Origin: Phyllobacterium brassicacearum
GTDB taxonomy: Bacteria; Pseudomonadota; Alphaproteobacteria; Rhizobiales; Rhizobiaceae
Assembly (NCBI RefSeq): GCF_003010955.1
Contig: NZ_PGGO01000005.1
Span: 1 to 64,000 of the forward strand
Direction: 5' to 3'
DNA: 64,000 nt
Shown in pieces: positions 16,768 to 25,232 of this stretch. The position numbers and the translations under genes were made by a program. Under the pieces are notes generated by a model. The model worked only from the letters and a program-made list of their open reading frames with translations. It did no database searches and was not told the DNA's origin. Position 1 is the stretch's first letter. Each line of letters opens with the position of its first letter.

Positions 16768-17658
16768 TCAGGCGTTGCGGGTTTGGGAGAGGCGCGATTT
16801 CAGCCATTCCGTGAATGCAAGCTGGGGTGGATGCTCCATCCGGGCATAGTCTGTAACGAGAAAATACGATTTGGGGGATTTTATGCTGAGGTCGAAAGGC
16901 CTGATGAGTTGACCTGCCCTCATGGCTTTGCGGCAGGTGAGCTCATCGCCCATGGCGATGCCCTGCGCAGTGATGGCCGCCGAATAGACGAGATTCATAT
17001 CGGAAAAGACGATGCCCCGTTCCGAATCGGGATTGTCGACATTGGCGAGCGCAAGCCAGCGCGTCCAATCCTCGAAGTCGCCAAGATGCAAGAGCGGCGC
17101 GCGCAATATATCCTTGGGCTCGGCGATGCCACCCAGATTGTTAAGGAGTACGGGGCTGCAGAGTGGCGTGAACTCCACCTCGCATAGCAGCTCGACTGAG
17201 CGGCTCGGCCAATTGCCATCGCCAAATGCGATGAAGAGATCGACGCTCGCGTCCGTCACGTCATCAAGTTTGCGTGGTGTGATGATCCGCAGTGCCACTT
17301 CCGGATATTTCTCCTGGAACTCGGCTATATGCGTGCACAACCAGAGGGATGCAAATCCTGCGGTGCAACTCACGCAGAGCGATCCGCCAGTACCTGTAGG
17401 GCTCTGCTGCCCGCCCGCATCGTCGATGACAATCAGGGCCTTGCGCACGTCGTTGGCGTATTTGCGCCCGCGCGGTGTCAAAGCGACACCCTTGCCATCC
17501 CTCTGCAACAACTCGAAGCCGAGATCGCGTTCCAGTAACCGCAACTGGTGGCTGACGGCGCTGCGGGTCAGATGCAGTTCCTCGGCGGCGCGCCAAACAC
17601 TGCCATGGCGGGCAAAACTTTCGAGGGAGCGCAGTGCCTGTGTTGATGGGATGCGCAT
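16768..17658 (-). CDS. LysR-type transcriptional regulator (GcvA-like)
   Basis: The 296-residue protein has an N-terminal winged HTH (ALRSLESFARHGSVWRAAEE followed by LHLTRSAVSHQLRLLER, about residues 8-60) and a LysR substrate-binding domain. It resembles the GcvA subgroup (RLVDGMRI-type N-terminus, ALTPRGRKY). Start MRIPSTQALR fits the family; longer in-frame versions would extend into the divergent promoter. It is transcribed towards the PotABCD-like operon and divergently from the M20/deiminase/ALDH operon, so both are plausible targets. Confidence 0.9.
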   Translation of the reverse strand: MRIPSTQALRSLESFARHGSVWRAAEELHLTRSAVSHQLRLLERDLGFELLQRDGKGVALTPRGRKYANDVRKALIVIDDAGGQQSPTGTGGSLCVSCTAGFASLWLCTHIAEFQEKYPEVALRIITPRKLDDVTDASVDLFIAFGDGNWPSRSVELLCEVEFTPLCSPVLLNNLGGIAEPKDILRAPLLHLGDFEDWTRWLALANVDNPDSERGIVFSDMNLVYSAAITAQGIAMGDELTCRKAMRAGQLIRPFDLSIKSPKSYFLVTDYARMEHPPQLAFTEWLKSRLSQTRNA

Positions 17659-17684
17659 CAATCTGGTCCTTGATGGGTGAAGAG

Positions 17685-17702
17685 GTGAATGGAATTTGCA
17701 CG
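17685..17702. promoter_or_regulatory. Candidate second LysR site in the divergent promoter
   Basis: GTGAATGGAATTTGCACG closely matches the palindrome at 16721-16737 (GTGAATG-AATTT-CACG with two extra bases). It lies 27 bp upstream of the LysR start and 69 bp upstream of the M20 hydrolase start, suggesting autoregulation and control of the divergent operon by the same protein. Confidence 0.45.
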
Positions 17703-17770
17703 TTTTGAAAAAACATATCACTTTTTGTCCCGCCTTCCAGGTGGTTATCTCCCGGCAGCGGGAGATGGTG

Positions 17771-19360
17771 ATGGTGACGGCGGCAGCAATATCGGCAATG
17801 AGCTTTGTTGACGGTCACAGGGATGATCTGTCTTCCTGGACTCGCACGATTTTCGATTTCGGTGAAACCGCCTGGCGCGAATATCAATCGGCCGACTGGT
17901 ACGTGTCCCGGCTGCGTGCGGAAGGCTTTGACGTCGAGGCCGGCTCCGGCGGCATGCCCACGGCATTTTGTGCGCACTGGACTAACAAGGCTGGCACCAA
18001 TGGCGAGGCGCCGACGGTGGGCATGTATGCCGAATATGACGCTGTTCCGGGCAACTGTCAGGATGCCTCCACAGTCAAAAGTCCACGAGCCGGGCTCAAC
18101 GAGCATGCGGGCGGCCATACTGATCCGCATTCCGGTCTTGGCATTTCCAGTCTTGGCGGTTTGCTAGCAACCAAGGCGGCGATGGAAAAACAGGGCATCG
18201 CCGGAACCTTGAGGTTTACCGGAGAACCTGCCGAAAAAGTGCGCGGGTCAAAGCCCATTCATGCGGCCAAAGGGTATTATGACGGACTGGATGGCATGAT
18301 CTCCTTCCACCCATTTTACATGCTGCCGCTGTGCAATACTGTGCGTTGGGATACGCATTGCGGTGCGGCCTATTCGATGATTTACCGCCTTGTCTGCGAT
18401 CAGCCCGAGCGCTGGGGTCTGAGCGAAGGCGCGCCAATTCCGCAGTCGCATTCCGCGGTTCGGGCGCCGGGCGCCAATGATGCGCTGATGATGATGTATA
18501 TGGCGTCGAAGGCCTTGCGTGATTCCATGCTGCCGCATCACGGCGGCTGGTCGATCAGCGAAGCCATCCTGACAGCGGGGCAGGCGACAGCCGACAACCT
18601 TCCGGCTGCGCTCGCCGAAATCCAGTACATGATGCGCGTACCAACGATTGCCATGGCGGAGCAGGTCACCGCCGACCTTGACCGCAATGCGGAGCACGCC
18701 GCGGCGATGACTGGCTGCCGGGTGGAGCGACATTGGGTTTGCAAGTCACGCCCCGGCCTCGCCAATCACGCTATAGCTGAAATCACCTGGGAGGCGCTGA
18801 GCACGGTAGGCGCGCCGCGCTGGAGCGAGGCAGCAAAGGCCATCGCCCGCGAGATACAGGCGAATAGTGGCGTCGAAGCGATGGAAGAGCCATTCATCGA
18901 CGAATGCGAGAGACTGATCGCGCCACAGGAGGCCGAGGCGATCCTCCGCCGTGACCTGCCGCCTTCTCAGATCAACTCGACGTCCGATGACTATACGGAC
19001 ATGACCTGGCACGCTCCCACGGTCCGCTTCTATGTGGCTCGGCCAGCGCTCAAAGCTCCAAAGAACTTCGCTTACCCGGGCTGGGTGATGAATGCGCTTG
19101 GCGGAATTCCGGCGACCATCGACCCGATGGTCAATTGCGCCGCGAAAACGGTGGCTCTTACGGCTCTACGTCTCCTTGAGGACGAAGGCGCGCGGCAACG
19201 GGCAAAGGATGAATTCATCGAGCGGACGGGCGGCGGCGTTGGCGGCTCGAAGTGGATCGCGCCGCTGTGCGACTACGAATCGCCGATCCATTTCCGCTGG
19301 CCGGAATATGTAACAACTGCACGCGGGCGCGAGTGGTGGATACCCACGGGCGCACAATAG
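17771..19360 (+). CDS. M20-family amidohydrolase (AbgB-like)
   Basis: Cytoplasmic metallo-amidohydrolase of the AbgB/aminobenzoyl-glutamate hydrolase type, expected to cleave an N-acyl or amide bond of an amino acid. The 529 residues show AEYDAVPG, a histidine motif EHAGGHTDPHSGLG, FTGEPAEKVRGSKPIHAAKG and an AbgB-like C-terminus (STSDDYTDMTWHAPT; NCAAKTVALTALRLLED). The usual GHACGHH metal motif is replaced by GGHTDPHS, with a short insertion before it. ATG at 17771 has GGAG 6 nt upstream; ATG at 17765 is the alternative. First gene of a three-gene operon with a deiminase-like hydrolase (11 nt gap) and an aldehyde dehydrogenase. Confidence 0.85.
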   Translation: MVTAAAISAMSFVDGHRDDLSSWTRTIFDFGETAWREYQSADWYVSRLRAEGFDVEAGSGGMPTAFCAHWTNKAGTNGEAPTVGMYAEYDAVPGNCQDASTVKSPRAGLNEHAGGHTDPHSGLGISSLGGLLATKAAMEKQGIAGTLRFTGEPAEKVRGSKPIHAAKGYYDGLDGMISFHPFYMLPLCNTVRWDTHCGAAYSMIYRLVCDQPERWGLSEGAPIPQSHSAVRAPGANDALMMMYMASKALRDSMLPHHGGWSISEAILTAGQATADNLPAALAEIQYMMRVPTIAMAEQVTADLDRNAEHAAAMTGCRVERHWVCKSRPGLANHAIAEITWEALSTVGAPRWSEAAKAIAREIQANSGVEAMEEPFIDECERLIAPQEAEAILRRDLPPSQINSTSDDYTDMTWHAPTVRFYVARPALKAPKNFAYPGWVMNALGGIPATIDPMVNCAAKTVALTALRLLEDEGARQRAKDEFIERTGGGVGGSKWIAPLCDYESPIHFRWPEYVTTARGREWWIPTGAQ

Positions 19361-19371
19361 GAGATAGTCCA

Positions 19372-20307
19372 ATGACACGACACGAACAGGACTTTGCGGC
19401 CGACGCTTTCACGCTGAAGCGGCGCAATGCCAATGGCGGCACCAAGCCACTCAAGGGCTGGGGTTTCCGCAATGAAACGGATCCCCTGACAGATGTCCTG
19501 TTGGGTTCACCTGCCTTCTTGCGGCACATGGCGACAAGCTCATTGTCACGCAAACATTTGCGCGAGGCGCCGAGCAACATCCAGGTGGCGCAGGCACAGC
19601 ACAAGGAGCTCGTCGCAGCCTATGAACACTTTGGCGTCAGGATTCACTGGCACGAGCCGGAACCGGAATTGCCGATGCAGGTCTATTCGCGCGATTCCAG
19701 TGTGATGACGCCCTATGGCGCAATCATTACTGCCATGGCCAACTGGTGGCGTCGCGGTGAGAACTATGCCGCGATCCGCACCTATGAGCGGTTAGGCATA
19801 CCGATCTACGACATGGTCACCGCAGGCACCTTTGAGGGCGGCGATTTCAACGTTATTGAGGAAGGTTGCGTTCTGATAGGTTGCGGCGGCGCCCGCACGC
19901 AGGAGGAGGGTGCCCGCCAGGTGGAAGACTGGTTCCGCAAGGAGGGCTGGGAAACGCGCCTCGCCTTCATCGACGAATATTACGTCCATATCGATCTGAT
20001 GGTCGTGCCAATCGCGCCCAAGCTTACGGCAGTCTGTCTTGCCTGCACCGAGCCCGAAATTGTCGACTGGCTCAAATCAAAAGGCCATGAAATCATTGAC
20101 GTGCCGTTCCAGCATACGATGAATCTTGGGTGCAACTTCATGTCACTCGGCAAGGACCGCATCATCGCGCCGACATCTAGCAAGACCCTGATCGATAAGC
20201 TAAGGGCGACGGGTTTCGAAGTTGCTGCGGTCGATATGAGCGAAATCTCCAAAACCGGCGGCGGCATTCACTGTATGGCGCAGGCGCTCTTGCGTTCACC
20301 CGATTGA
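19372..20307 (+). CDS. Arginine deiminase/dimethylargininase superfamily hydrolase
   Basis: A member (311 aa) of the pentein guanidino-group-modifying superfamily, which hydrolyses or transfers the amidino group of arginine derivatives. Visible catalytic elements are YSRDS (substrate-binding Arg/Asp), GTFEGGDF (EGGD), the histidine in YYVHIDLM and the nucleophilic cysteine in GGGIHCMAQ (Cys301). All expected catalytic residues are present. Start MTRHEQDF follows a good GGAGATAG ribosome binding site. It lies between the M20 hydrolase and an aldehyde dehydrogenase; the actual substrate (arginine, a methylarginine or another guanidino compound) is not determinable. A second, distinct family member is at 25229-26098. 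Confidence 0.85.
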   Translation: MTRHEQDFAADAFTLKRRNANGGTKPLKGWGFRNETDPLTDVLLGSPAFLRHMATSSLSRKHLREAPSNIQVAQAQHKELVAAYEHFGVRIHWHEPEPELPMQVYSRDSSVMTPYGAIITAMANWWRRGENYAAIRTYERLGIPIYDMVTAGTFEGGDFNVIEEGCVLIGCGGARTQEEGARQVEDWFRKEGWETRLAFIDEYYVHIDLMVVPIAPKLTAVCLACTEPEIVDWLKSKGHEIIDVPFQHTMNLGCNFMSLGKDRIIAPTSSKTLIDKLRATGFEVAAVDMSEISKTGGGIHCMAQALLRSPD

Positions 20308-20350
20308 TGGTCAGAATGGCTGGATAATCAGGATTCTGGAGGAACCTTTC

Positions 20351-21775
20351 ATGCTCGACAAACGCAAGTTCTACATCAATGGCGAGTGGGTACCTTCTCT
20401 TGAAGCCAATGATCTGGAAGTGATCAATCCGGCGACGGAACAGCCGGTTGCGGTCATTTCAATGGGAACAGCAGCGGATATCGACCGGGCGGTTGCTGCG
20501 GCAAAGAAGGCGTACCAGAGCTATAGCCAGACCTCCGTAGAGGAACGGCTGGCGTTGCTGGAAAAGCTGCTGGCAATCTACAAGCGCCGTTACGACGAGG
20601 TGGCGCAGACCATTACGCTGGAACTTGGCGCGCCGATCACCATGAGTACGCAGCAACAGGCTGATGTCGGTGTCGGGCACCTGCAGGGATTCATCGATGC
20701 GATGAAGAAGCTGCACATGCGCGAAGAACTGCCGAACGGTGACGTTCTTGTCCGCGAGCCGATCGGGGTCTGTGGCCTGATCACGCCATGGAACTGGCCG
20801 ATCAACCAGATTGCCTTGAAAGTCATTCCGGCGCTGGCAACGGGCAGCACCTGCGTCCTGAAGCCGAGTGAGTTCACGCCGCTCAACGCCATGCTCTATG
20901 CCGAGATGATCGATGAGGCCGGTTTCCCGGCTGGTACGTTCAATCTCGTCAATGGGGATGGTGCGACGGTTGGTGCTGCGCTTTCAAAACACAAGGATGT
21001 TGACATGATGTCCTTCACTGGTTCGACGCGCGCAGGCATCGCGGTCAGCAAGGACGCTGCCGAAACGGTAAAGCGAGTCACGCTCGAACTTGGCGGCAAG
21101 TCCCCCAACATCGTGTTCGAGGATGCTGATCTCGAGGATCGCGTCACTGGCAGTGTGATTGAATGCTTCAACAACAGCGGGCAGTCTTGTGATGCGCCAA
21201 CACGCATGCTGGTGCAGCGCTCGGTCTATGACAAGGCGGTCAGAATTGCGCAGGCAACTGGACGCGAGGCTCGGGTGGGCAATCCGCAAGAGGAGGGCGA
21301 TCACATTGGGCCGCTGGTCAGCCATATCCAGTATGGCAGGGTCCAGAACCTGATCGAGGCTGGAATTGCCGAGGGCGCACGCGTTCTTGTTGGCGGCGCC
21401 GGCAAGCCAGAGGGTTACGAGACGGGTTACTTTGTGCAGCCGACCATCTTCGCCGATGTGACGAATGACATGCGTATCGCCAAGGAAGAAGTATTCGGCC
21501 CGGTGCTGGCGCTCATTCCTTTCGATACCGAGGAGGAAGCCATCGCCATAGCCAACGATACGCCCTACGGGCTTGCCGCCTATGTCCAGACCGCGGACGC
21601 CAAACGTGCCGAGCGTGTCGCGTCAAAGCTGAAGGCGGGCATGGTCCATATCAATGGCGGGCCCCATCGCTATGGCAGCCCGTTCGGCGGCTACAAGCAA
21701 TCCGGCAATGGCCGCGAGGGTGGAAAGTTCGGCCTCGAGGATTTCCTCGAGATCAAGACCATCCACCGGCCTTAG
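20351..21775 (+). CDS. NAD(P)-dependent aldehyde dehydrogenase
   Basis: The 474-residue class I/II aldehyde dehydrogenase contains PWNWPINQIALKVIPAL, the general base Glu in TLELGGKSPN and the catalytic Cys in NNSGQSCDAPTRM (about residue 282). It ends with PFGGYKQSGNGREGG. A GGAGG site precedes the ATG. It is the third gene of the M20/deiminase operon and ends convergently with the AruI-like decarboxylase. By context it could oxidise 4-guanidinobutyraldehyde made by the neighbouring decarboxylase, but this is inference. A paralogue with the same motifs lies at 58221-59669. Confidence 0.92.
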   Translation: MLDKRKFYINGEWVPSLEANDLEVINPATEQPVAVISMGTAADIDRAVAAAKKAYQSYSQTSVEERLALLEKLLAIYKRRYDEVAQTITLELGAPITMSTQQQADVGVGHLQGFIDAMKKLHMREELPNGDVLVREPIGVCGLITPWNWPINQIALKVIPALATGSTCVLKPSEFTPLNAMLYAEMIDEAGFPAGTFNLVNGDGATVGAALSKHKDVDMMSFTGSTRAGIAVSKDAAETVKRVTLELGGKSPNIVFEDADLEDRVTGSVIECFNNSGQSCDAPTRMLVQRSVYDKAVRIAQATGREARVGNPQEEGDHIGPLVSHIQYGRVQNLIEAGIAEGARVLVGGAGKPEGYETGYFVQPTIFADVTNDMRIAKEEVFGPVLALIPFDTEEEAIAIANDTPYGLAAYVQTADAKRAERVASKLKAGMVHINGGPHRYGSPFGGYKQSGNGREGGKFGLEDFLEIKTIHRP

Positions 21776-21786
21776 TGCCTAGACCT

Positions 21787-21811
21787 GGTTGATGGCTCCA
21801 AGCCATCAACC
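21787..21811. terminator. Stem-loop between convergent ALDH and decarboxylase genes
   Basis: GGTTGATGGCT and AGCCATCAACC are perfect 11-bp arms around a 3-nt loop. The right arm overlaps the stop codon of the minus-strand decarboxylase. No T-run follows on either strand, so termination would be weak or factor-assisted. Confidence 0.4.
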
Positions 21812-23392
21812 TATCAGGTTCTCATCGATTTCAATCAGATAGGGCTGCTTGCTCGCCTTGGCCTTCAACAGCGCGGCCGGAAGGTCATTAATGTTGGCGA
21901 GGCGTTCAGCTGGCACGCCATAGGCCTCGGCGATCTTGATATAATCCGGGGCGGACGGGCGCACGCCGACAGGGTTGATATCGACTTCAACCATTGCGCG
22001 CTCGATTTCCTGATAGCCCTGGTTGTTCCAGACGATGAATATCATCGTTACGTTTTCATCGACAGCTGCCCCGAGCTCGCCGAGGACGAACTGAAAGCCG
22101 CCATCGCCGACGATGCAGATGGTCGTTGCCTCCGGCTGGCCGAGAGCAGCACCAATGGCGGCGGGCGGACCAAAGCCAAGCGCGCCGAAGCCGGTGGCCG
22201 CATTGAACCAGCCGCCGGCACGGTCATGATCGAAGTACAAGTTGCCGGCATAAATCGCCTGTGTGGAATCGCCGATGATCAGCGAATTGGGCAATGTGTC
22301 ACGCAGCGTATTGAGGAAGTGCACCTGACCTTGTGTTCGGCTGCCAACTTCCGCCCAGGCGGCGTCGCGCGTCTGCCTGGCGCGCGCTTCCCCTGAACGG
22401 GCGTTGCGGCCTGCGGGCAGTGCGGCAGCAAGGTCTTTGACGGTCTCCCTTGCCGATGCTTCGATCGGCATGAAGGCTGGCCAGCGATCAAGCTGCGCAG
22501 CGTCGATATCGATACGCACGAAGCGCTTTAGCTCCGGGAAACCGCCGTCGCCATACATGTCGTAGTCGGTCGGGCCCATTTCTGTACCGATGGCGATGAC
22601 CAGATCGCTGTCCCCCAACAGTTCCCGCACCGCCTTGAGACTTGGGCTCGCCGGTACGAGCAAAGGATGGCCATGCATGATGCCGCGCGCATTGGTGGTC
22701 GAAACGACGGGCGCATCAAGTTTCTCGGCCAGCGTTGCCAAATCGTCCGCTGCTTCCTTGGCGCCGCCGCCGATCAGGATCACCGGGCGTTCGGCGGCAA
22801 GGCACTGGCGCGTCAGTTCGGCCATTGCTTCTGGCGATGGATGGGGAATTGGCGCATCTGCCGGCTCGCGCCTGGCGTTCTCGAGCGGTAGCGCCATCAC
22901 ATCCAGCGGGATCTCGATATGCACAGGACCGGGCCGCCTTGAGGCGAAGAGCGCGAATGCCCGTGCCAGAACGATCGGCAGTTCGTCCGGCTTCTCTATC
23001 CGGTGCGAGAACATAGCAACCGTCTGCAGCATAGCACGCTGATTGGGCAGTTCATGCAGGAAGCCCATGCCCTTGCCGAGAGACTCGCGCTGGTTCACTC
23101 CGGAAATCACCAGCATCGGGATGGAATCGGCGCGCGCCTGGCCCATGGCGGTGATGGTATTGGTGATGCCGGGCCCGGTGATGACGAAAGCAACACCGGG
23201 CTTGCCGGTGGCCCGCGCATATCCATCGGCCATGAAGCCCGCACCCTGTTCATGGCGCGGTGTGATGTGCCGGATCTTTGAGCCAGCAAGGCCGCGGTAG
23301 AGCTCAATCGTATGAACGCCGGGGATGCCGAAGACAGTGTCGACATCGTAGGATTCAAGCAAATGGACAAGGGCTTCACCAACAGTGGTCAT
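21806..23392 (-). CDS. Thiamine-diphosphate decarboxylase, AruI-like (5-guanidino-2-oxopentanoate decarboxylase)
   Basis: The 528-residue protein has the three-domain acetolactate-synthase fold. The PYR domain carries the catalytic Glu in RHEQGAGFMADGYAR, and the PP domain the ThDP motif GDGGFQFVLGEL...WNN. The N-terminus VDTVFGIPGVHTIELYRGLAG matches 2-ketoarginine decarboxylases (AruI) better than true acetolactate synthases. Its start overlaps the stop of the aminotransferase gene by 4 nt, which pairs it with an arginine-type transaminase as in the arginine transaminase pathway: 2-ketoarginine to 4-guanidinobutyraldehyde. Acetolactate synthase is the less likely alternative, since no small subunit is present. 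Confidence 0.8.
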   Translation of the reverse strand: MTTVGEALVHLLESYDVDTVFGIPGVHTIELYRGLAGSKIRHITPRHEQGAGFMADGYARATGKPGVAFVITGPGITNTITAMGQARADSIPMLVISGVNQRESLGKGMGFLHELPNQRAMLQTVAMFSHRIEKPDELPIVLARAFALFASRRPGPVHIEIPLDVMALPLENARREPADAPIPHPSPEAMAELTRQCLAAERPVILIGGGAKEAADDLATLAEKLDAPVVSTTNARGIMHGHPLLVPASPSLKAVRELLGDSDLVIAIGTEMGPTDYDMYGDGGFPELKRFVRIDIDAAQLDRWPAFMPIEASARETVKDLAAALPAGRNARSGEARARQTRDAAWAEVGSRTQGQVHFLNTLRDTLPNSLIIGDSTQAIYAGNLYFDHDRAGGWFNAATGFGALGFGPPAAIGAALGQPEATTICIVGDGGFQFVLGELGAAVDENVTMIFIVWNNQGYQEIERAMVEVDINPVGVRPSAPDYIKIAEAYGVPAERLANINDLPAALLKAKASKQPYLIEIDENLIG

Positions 23393-24579
23393 GCGGATTT
23401 CCGTTGTTGCAGGCGGGATGCGAGGCGGACGATGCCGGCGCAAGCGGCATCGATCTTGTCATCGGCGACACTGAGGCTCAAGCGAAGGTAGCCTGATAGA
23501 TTCTCGCCAAAGGATTCGCCCGGCATTACCGCCACGAATTCCTCTTCGAGGAGACGCATGGCAAAGTCATTGCCGGACAGGCCCGTGGCGCGAATATCGG
23601 CGAGGATGAACATGCCAGCTTGGGGCACCTTGGAGATAATCCCCGCAACGCCATCGAGGCGCTGGGATATCTTCTGTGCACGTCGCAGGAAGCTCGCGCG
23701 CATGGTAGCAGCCGCCTCGGACGGCTGGCCGAGCGCATAGGCCGTCATATCGGCGATGAAGGGCTGGACGCCAAACAGCATGGATTCTGACAGTGGCAGT
23801 AATCGCCGTGTGAATTCCTTAGGTGCGACGCACCAGCCGCTGCGGAACCCCGGGGCCGCGTGTGACTTGGAAATGGACGCAACGGCAATGGTGCGCTCTG
23901 CGAGTTCTGCGCGATCGAGCGGCGACGTGAACTTGCCGTCGAAAATCAGCAGCTCGTATACCTCGTCGGAGACGATCCAGAGATTGTGTTTGCGGCAAAC
24001 CTCGCCGATCTCCGCCACTTCCTGTGCGCTGAGGACTGCGCCTGTCGGATTGTGCGGGGTGTTCAGCAGGAGCACCCTGGACTTTGGCGTGATGACCTTT
24101 TCAAGATCGACCGCCTGCATGCGGAAACCTTTTTCCGGCCGAAGCGGCACCGAAACCCGGGTAGCGCCGGTTGCGCGCACAACACCGTCATAGGTAGCGT
24201 AGAGCGGATCTCCGGTGATGATCTCGTCGCCTTCCTCGGCAAGGCCGAGCATGACGAGGGACAGTGCCGTTTGTGTGCCCGGGAAGCACATGATGTTTTC
24301 CGGATCGATCTGACGGCCAGTGCGGGCTGTGTATTTGGCGGACAGCGCCGCTAGAACAGCGGGCTCGCCGCGACCATTCGAGTAGCCGGTGCGGCCCGCG
24401 CGCATGGCTTTGTCGGCTACGTCAATCATGTCAACCGGTGTCGGTATGTCTGGTTCGCCGATAGTCAGCTCTATGATGTCGTGGCCAGCACGCTTCATTT
24501 CGCGCGCACGAATGTGGACTGCCCATTTATCGGAGCCCAGTCCGGCGAGGCGATCGGTAACAGACGCAAAGCGCATCAT
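23389..24579 (-). CDS. PLP-dependent class I aminotransferase, AruH-like (arginine:pyruvate transaminase)
   Basis: The 396-residue fold-type I aminotransferase has LTIGEPDIPTP, TPHNPTG, the aspartate in DEVYELLIFDG and the Schiff-base lysine in SISKSHAAPGFRSGW (about residue 236), followed by the substrate-carboxylate Arg near the C-terminus. It has 4-nt overlaps at both ends, with the TetR gene upstream and the AruI-like gene downstream. By family and partner it probably converts arginine to 2-ketoarginine with pyruvate as acceptor; a generic aspartate/aromatic aminotransferase remains possible. Confidence 0.82.
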   Translation of the reverse strand: MMRFASVTDRLAGLGSDKWAVHIRAREMKRAGHDIIELTIGEPDIPTPVDMIDVADKAMRAGRTGYSNGRGEPAVLAALSAKYTARTGRQIDPENIMCFPGTQTALSLVMLGLAEEGDEIITGDPLYATYDGVVRATGATRVSVPLRPEKGFRMQAVDLEKVITPKSRVLLLNTPHNPTGAVLSAQEVAEIGEVCRKHNLWIVSDEVYELLIFDGKFTSPLDRAELAERTIAVASISKSHAAPGFRSGWCVAPKEFTRRLLPLSESMLFGVQPFIADMTAYALGQPSEAAATMRASFLRRAQKISQRLDGVAGIISKVPQAGMFILADIRATGLSGNDFAMRLLEEEFVAVMPGESFGENLSGYLRLSLSVADDKIDAACAGIVRLASRLQQRKSA

Positions 24580-25232
24580 GTCGCTCCCCCTTCAGCTTTG
24601 AGTGAAATTCCCAGTACGGCTTCGATAGCGGTAATGCCGGTGTCAGCCAACTCCCCGTCCGCGAAAATATCCCCCGCCAGACAGCCCTCCAGCCACAAAC
24701 CATCGATGATCGCGTTGACGGCAATGGCGTGGCGGCGCGTGTGGTTTGGCAGTGCAGGCTTTTCGGCGGCAAGCAAAGCCTCGCGTATAAGCGCTTCCAG
24801 TTCGTCGCGAAACGCAAGATAGCCGTCGCGATGCGCCATCGCCATGGCCGGATCGGCATGAACCAGCGTGATAAATCCGGCCCAGAGGGAGAGATTGTAA
24901 GGATCCATGATCGGTTGACCAAGGTTTGCCTTCACGAAGGCAGCAAGTCGGGCGCGCGGGTCGTTCTCTGCATTTTTTAGAGCGTCGCTCGCCTGAACAG
25001 TCATGCGGTTCATCACGGCGCGGTACGCGGCGCCGATCAACTCGTCCTTGGTCGGGAAATAATAGCGGATCAGCCCTGCCGTCACGTCGGCGCGCAAGGC
25101 TATTTCTCGTACCGTGGCTCCGGCGAGCCCGCGCTCCGCCACGCATTCGAGCGTCGCTGCGATAAGGTCCTCGCGGCGTTTGTCCTCGCCTTCACGGCGA
25201 AAACTCTTGCGGGGAGCGGAGTTGAGCTTCAT
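24576..25232 (-). CDS. TetR-family regulator (BetI-like)
   Basis: The 218-residue protein has an N-terminal TetR HTH (RREDLIAATLECVAERG; VREIALRADVTAGLIRYYFP, about residues 15-60) and an all-helical BetI-type C-terminal domain (AVNAIIDGLWLEGCLAG). I chose the ATG of MKLNSAPRKS because it overlaps the DDAH stop codon by 4 nt, as do the next two junctions of the operon. It likely senses a substrate or intermediate of the surrounding arginine/methylarginine pathway and acts at the divergent promoter near 26132. Confidence 0.88.
   Translation of the reverse strand: MKLNSAPRKSFRREGEDKRREDLIAATLECVAERGLAGATVREIALRADVTAGLIRYYFPTKDELIGAAYRAVMNRMTVQASDALKNAENDPRARLAAFVKANLGQPIMDPYNLSLWAGFITLVHADPAMAMAHRDGYLAFRDELEALIREALLAAEKPALPNHTRRHAIAVNAIIDGLWLEGCLAGDIFADGELADTGITAIEAVLGISLKAEGGAT

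Noticed and set aside
21806-23392. Acetolactate synthase large subunit (ilvB)
   Set aside because: No small subunit gene, an AruI-like N-terminus, and tight coupling to an arginine-type transaminase.
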